A stretch of 37,630 bases of DNA from Bacillota bacterium (GTDB lineage: Bacteria > Bacillota > Bacilli > Bacillales > Cytobacillaceae), in NCBI GenBank assembly GCA_030705955.1, contig JAUZPL010000041.1, positions 1 to 37,630 on the forward strand, in the 5' to 3' direction. This document shows, in pieces, positions 34,469 through 37,630 of this stretch (positions are counted from its first letter, which is position 1; each line of letters begins with the position of its first letter). The translations under genes were made by a program, and so were the position numbers. Under the pieces are notes generated by a model. The model saw only the letters and a list, made by a program, of their open reading frames with translations. It made no database searches and was not told where the DNA came from.

Positions 34469-35374
34469 ATGATGAAAATAGGAATTATTGGGGCAGGTTC
34501 AATCGGTCTATTATTTGCATCACATTTAAGTCAAATATGTCCTGTAGTGATTTACACCAGAACAAAAGAACAAGCTAAGGTAATAAATGAAAATGGAATC
34601 GTTTTATGGAAGGGAAACCGAGCCTTAAGAATGAATGTGAAAGCCATGACTATTGATGAGTGGGCTGGAGACGAACAATTAAATATTATTGCTGTAAAAC
34701 AATATCATCTTGAAAATATTCTTTCTAGAATGAAGGAATTTAAAAAGAAAATAGAGAATCTTTTATTTTTGCAGAATGGAATGGGCCATCTAAAACTTCT
34801 TTCCGGAATAAATGCAAATCATATATTTGTTGGATCCATTGAGCATGGGGCAAATAAGGAAAATTCATTTACAGTTCGTCATAATGGGGAAGGGATAACA
34901 AATCTTGCCCTTTTTAAAGGTGATAGGGACTCTCTTTTTGAGATTGTTTCATTGTTTCCACCTAGCTTTCCGGTTAAATTACACGAAAACTACTACGAAA
35001 TGCTTTTAAATAAGTTGATCATAAACGCAGTTATAAATCCAATGACAGCTATTCTTCAAGTGAAAAATGGCGAATTAATCAATAATCCATATTATTTACA
35101 AGTGTTAAAAGATCTTTATTTAGAAATCTCGTGCATCATGCATTTAAAGGATGTTGAAGGGAATTTACAAAAGATTATTCAAGTTTGTCAAAATACATCT
35201 GAAAACCGTTCCTCCATGTTTAAAGACATTGAAGGAGGAAGAAAAACAGAGGTCGAGGCAATTTTAGGTTTTTTATTAGAAGAAAAAGAGAAAGACAATC
35301 AAAAAGCACCACTCATTACAAGCTTTTATCATTTAATTAGGGGAAAAGAGAAAGGAATAGATGAAAACGGTTAA
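34469..35374 (+). CDS. panE: ketopantoate reductase family protein (YlbQ/PanE-like)
   Basis: A 301-residue ApbA/PanE-type NADPH enzyme. The N-terminal Rossmann motif GIIGAGSIGLLFASHLS is at residues 5-21, then LFLQNGMGHL and the catalytic-lysine helix NKLIINAVINPMTAILQVKNGEL, and DIEGGRKTEVEAILGFL with the usual glutamate. It reduces ketopantoate to pantoate for vitamin B5 and CoA. In B. subtilis the gene after ylbP is ylbQ/panE; here the carboxylase operon lies between them. ATGATG gives two possible starts behind GAGGG. Confidence 0.88.
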   Translation: MMKIGIIGAGSIGLLFASHLSQICPVVIYTRTKEQAKVINENGIVLWKGNRALRMNVKAMTIDEWAGDEQLNIIAVKQYHLENILSRMKEFKKKIENLLFLQNGMGHLKLLSGINANHIFVGSIEHGANKENSFTVRHNGEGITNLALFKGDRDSLFEIVSLFPPSFPVKLHENYYEMLLNKLIINAVINPMTAILQVKNGELINNPYYLQVLKDLYLEISCIMHLKDVEGNLQKIIQVCQNTSENRSSMFKDIEGGRKTEVEAILGFLLEEKEKDNQKAPLITSFYHLIRGKEKGIDENG

Positions 35375-35472
35375 AACTTTTCATTGAAAATGGAGCAAAG
35401 TTTTTTTTCTATCTGCACATATAATGCTATACTCAAAAAAGAATAAATGGTTTTTAGAAAGGAAGTCAATGA

Positions 35473-37107
35473 ATGGAGATTTTTAATCTCTCTTTACCAG
35501 CAACAAATCGGTTTGCTTCAAACTATTTAAAACAAACTGAGGATATTTTGCCTTTTTTTCATTATCGTTATGATCAAAAAGCTGATGACATAAAGAGGAT
35601 AGAAGAATTAAAAACAAGAACATTTCCTAGAGAAGAAATAGCTGTACATATAGAAAATTTTATGGAACGTTATCCTTCATCATTAGCCGTAAAACAATCA
35701 ATTGAGAAGCTTAAACAGCAAAATAGTGCTGTCGTAATCGGAGGACAACAAGCAGGAATTTTAACAGGTCCGCTTTATACTTTACATAAAGTTATATCCA
35801 TTATTAAATTAGCCGAGAAAAAGGAAAAGGAATTAAGCGTTCCTGTTGTACCAGTTTTTTGGATTGCTGGGGAAGACCATGATTATCAAGAAGTAAATCA
35901 TGTATTTATTCCCATGGGCAAAAAAGTAGACAAATGGGTATATCCAGAAAAAATCCTTCAGAAAAAAATGGTTTCTGATATAGAAATGAATAAAGAAATT
36001 TGTCTTGAATGGGCAGAAAATTTAATAGAAAACTTTGGTGAAACCAATCATACAAATCTTTTATTGGATTTTGTTAGGAAACAACTCGAAAAATCGATCA
36101 CATTTGTTGATTTCTTTGCAAACATCATTATGGAAATATTTAAAGATTACGGTCTCCTTGTTATTGATTCGGGGAATAGGGATCTTCGCCTTCTAGAAAG
36201 AGATATTTTTATAGAACAAATAAATCACCATGATTCGATCTCTTATTCCTTATTTGAACAGCAAAAAAAAATTAAGGAAAAGGGTTTTCCTATAACCATC
36301 GAGGCGACTGAACAAGCAGCTAACCTCTTTTACTATGATCAAAGATTTAATGAACGTATTTTACTTGAATTTGATCGCAATACGGATTGCTTTGTGGGAA
36401 AGAATGGGGCGGTTTCCTTTACAAAAGATATGTTGGTGGAGCTAGCCACTAACAATCCATCAAAATTAAGCAATAATGTTGTGACAAGACCGCTCACTCA
36501 AGAATTTCTTTTTCCTACTCTTGCCTTTATTGCTGGGCCAGGAGAAATTTCTTATTGGGCAGAATTAAAGCTTGTTTTTGAACATTTTGGCTTAAAGATG
36601 CCTCCAATTGTTCCGAGGTTAAATATAACCCTTGTTGATCGATCTATCGAAACAGATCTAGATGATTTAAATCTAGAATTATCAAATGTTTTAAGTAGAG
36701 GTACAAGTTTAGAACGAGAACAATTTCTTCTAGCTATTAAGGACAAGGAAATTGCAAGCTTATTTTCCATAACAAAGGAAAAATTACTTGAAAATTATAA
36801 CCATATTGAAGAAGTAACATCAAAATTAGATATGGGGCTTCTCCCGCTATTAAAGAAGAATGAGAATATACTCCTCAAACAGCTTGAATTCATGGAAAAT
36901 AAGGTAGAAGAATCAACAAGAAAAAAACACGAGGTAGTCCTGAATAAGTTTGATCGTGTTGACCTATCATTAAGACCTGATGGGTTTCCACAAGAAAGAG
37001 TATGGAATATATTTTATTATTTGAATCAGTATGGGTTAAATCTTGTAAAAGAATTATTAGATTTACCTTACTCCTTTGATGGTAGCCATAAAATTATAAA
37101 GGTTTAA
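35473..37107 (+). CDS. bshC: BshC, bacillithiol synthase (cysteine-adding enzyme)
   Basis: A 544-residue protein of the BshC (YllA) family. It has VVIGGQQAGILTGPLYTLHKVISII near residue 92, the VPVFWIAGEDHDYQEVNH segment, PLTQEFLFPTLAFIAGPGEISYWAEL, and a C-terminal coiled coil before QERVWNIFYYLNQYG. It joins cysteine to glucosamine-malate, the last step to bacillithiol, the main low-molecular thiol of Bacilli. The start follows AAGGAAG. In B. subtilis yllA precedes mraZ and the division cluster; here mobile DNA follows instead within the window. Confidence 0.95.
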   Translation: MEIFNLSLPATNRFASNYLKQTEDILPFFHYRYDQKADDIKRIEELKTRTFPREEIAVHIENFMERYPSSLAVKQSIEKLKQQNSAVVIGGQQAGILTGPLYTLHKVISIIKLAEKKEKELSVPVVPVFWIAGEDHDYQEVNHVFIPMGKKVDKWVYPEKILQKKMVSDIEMNKEICLEWAENLIENFGETNHTNLLLDFVRKQLEKSITFVDFFANIIMEIFKDYGLLVIDSGNRDLRLLERDIFIEQINHHDSISYSLFEQQKKIKEKGFPITIEATEQAANLFYYDQRFNERILLEFDRNTDCFVGKNGAVSFTKDMLVELATNNPSKLSNNVVTRPLTQEFLFPTLAFIAGPGEISYWAELKLVFEHFGLKMPPIVPRLNITLVDRSIETDLDDLNLELSNVLSRGTSLEREQFLLAIKDKEIASLFSITKEKLLENYNHIEEVTSKLDMGLLPLLKKNENILLKQLEFMENKVEESTRKKHEVVLNKFDRVDLSLRPDGFPQERVWNIFYYLNQYGLNLVKELLDLPYSFDGSHKIIKV

Positions 37108-37131
37108 AACTTCACTATTTTGTGAAGTCAG

Positions 37132-37172
37132 ATTGTCGAGAAGGGGGTATTTTTCTCGGCAATTTTTATTTT
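37132..37172 (+). terminator. terminator after bshC
   Basis: ATTG-CGAGAA pairs with TTCTCG-CAAT with one mismatch over a G-rich loop and is followed by TTTTATTTT. A smaller hairpin ACTTCAC/GTGAAGT (37109-37128) precedes it. Confidence 0.75.
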
Positions 37173-37218
37173 GTCAGAATCTAAATACCTAATTTATTAA
37201 TTATCCATGCAAATGGGC

Positions 37219-37352
37219 CTGTTGATTTCCGCTGCGGGCACTCGCTTTCCACGGGGAGGTCCTGGAGCCTCCTCAGCGCCTTTGGCGCTTGCGGGGTCTC
37301 CAGTGACCTCTCTATCCCGCAGGAGTCGAGTGCCCTCCGCTCCAATCAACAG
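37219..37352. repeat. 134-bp palindromic GC-rich repeat element
   Basis: CTGTTGATT at one end and AATCAACAG at the other, with GGGCACTCG/CGAGTGCCC and, in the centre, AGCGCC-TTT-GGCGCT. Almost the whole element can fold into one long imperfect hairpin. Its GC content is far above its surroundings. Elements of this sequence type are common between genes in Bacillus. A 116-residue frame across it is an artefact of composition. Confidence 0.75.
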
Positions 37353-37361
37353 GGGGTCAAA

Positions 37362-37630
37362 TCAATTTAAAGTATTGCAACACACTTTTTCTAACCTTGC
37401 TAGGTGTGTTGCAATCTTTTTTATATTTTGGCAGGCTGCAGTAAGAAGAGCCTGTCCACTTGCATTCTTCAATCCCCGTAACCGGCAGAAGCGAAGCCCA
37501 TGCAGTTCTTTTGAATCTGCAAAGCTTCGCTCAATTTTTTCCTTTTTAAATTTATAAAGCATCTTTCCCGATTTGGATAAGCGATTCAACCTTACCTTTT
37601 CCTTATGCTCCTCCCATACATGTCGTGTTA
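37362..37630 (-). CDS. IS1182-family transposase, C-terminal part
   Basis: At least 88 residues on the reverse strand; the frame stays open to the window edge, so the start lies outside. Typical IS1182/DDE_Tnp C-terminal motifs are visible: TRHVWEEHKEKVR, KKEKIERSFADSKELHGLR, then RLRGL and LLTAACQNIKKIATHL. ERSFADSKELHG contains the last catalytic glutamate of the DDE triad. No stop or frameshift is seen in this part. It lies directly beside the 134-bp palindrome, which may be the end of the element. Confidence 0.85.
   Translation of the reverse strand, partial: TRHVWEEHKEKVRLNRLSKSGKMLYKFKKEKIERSFADSKELHGLRFCRLRGLKNASGQALLTAACQNIKKIATHLARLEKVCCNTLN
37374..37422 (+). terminator. terminator-like hairpin inside the transposase 3' end
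   Basis: A perfect 12-bp stem ATTGCAACACAC/GTGTGTTGCAAT with an 18-base loop, then CTTTTTTAT on the forward strand. It would stop transcription arriving from bshC, antisense to the transposase. Confidence 0.6.

Noticed and set aside
37207-37557. Forward frame of 116 codons over the palindrome and the transposase tail
   Set aside because: It follows the GC-rich repeat and is antisense to clear transposase sequence; codon use and protein make no sense.

Overview
The window is a stretch of chromosome from a low-GC, endospore-forming Bacillaceae species (Bacillus sensu lato). The gene order follows the Bacillus subtilis typA-yla-ftsW-cta-ylb-bshC backbone, and sporulation genes are present (ylaJ, ylbD, ylbJ, gerR, a csfG-like RNA). 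The genus cannot be fixed from the sequence alone.

Layout. 1-4950: end of typA, then ylaH, a small unknown gene, ylaI, ylaL, ylaJ, ylaK, an unknown reverse-strand gene and ylaN. 5064-6266: ftsW. 6310-6844 is gene-free; B. subtilis carries pycA and ctaA at this position, and neither is here. 6845-13336: the caa3 cytochrome oxidase cluster ctaBCDEFG plus a DUF420 membrane protein. 13365-14802: an IS150-group IS3-family insertion sequence sitting exactly in the loop of the terminator that separated the DUF420 gene from ylbA. 14825-30687: the ylb block (ylbA, B, C, D, E, F, G, rsmD, coaD, ylbJ, K, L, tmcAL, ylbN, rpmF, gerR, ylbP). Genes not in the B. subtilis order are interleaved: a thioesterase/membrane-protein pair, a lipoprotein, a 459-residue exported protein after ylbG, and a crotonase-family gene after rpmF. 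31166-34297: a three-gene biotin-dependent acyl-CoA carboxylase operon resembling yngH-yngHB-yngE, with a good CcpA (cre) site upstream. 34469-37107: ylbQ/panE-like and bshC. 37219-37630: a 134-bp palindromic repeat next to the 3' end of an IS1182-like transposase that runs out of the window.

How the genes work together. CtaB makes heme O and CtaC-F form the terminal oxidase, with CtaG and possibly the DUF420 protein as assembly factors; heme A synthase must come from elsewhere. CoaD and the panE-like gene serve coenzyme A synthesis, and BshC completes bacillithiol. RsmD, TmcAL and L32 serve translation. The carboxylase operon probably acts in branched-chain amino-acid or acyl-CoA breakdown. 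No CRISPR array, tRNA, rRNA or clear phage or defence system was seen. The least explained parts are the 459-residue protein, the insertion in the terminator loop, the ftsW-ctaB junction and the structured DNA after ylbF.
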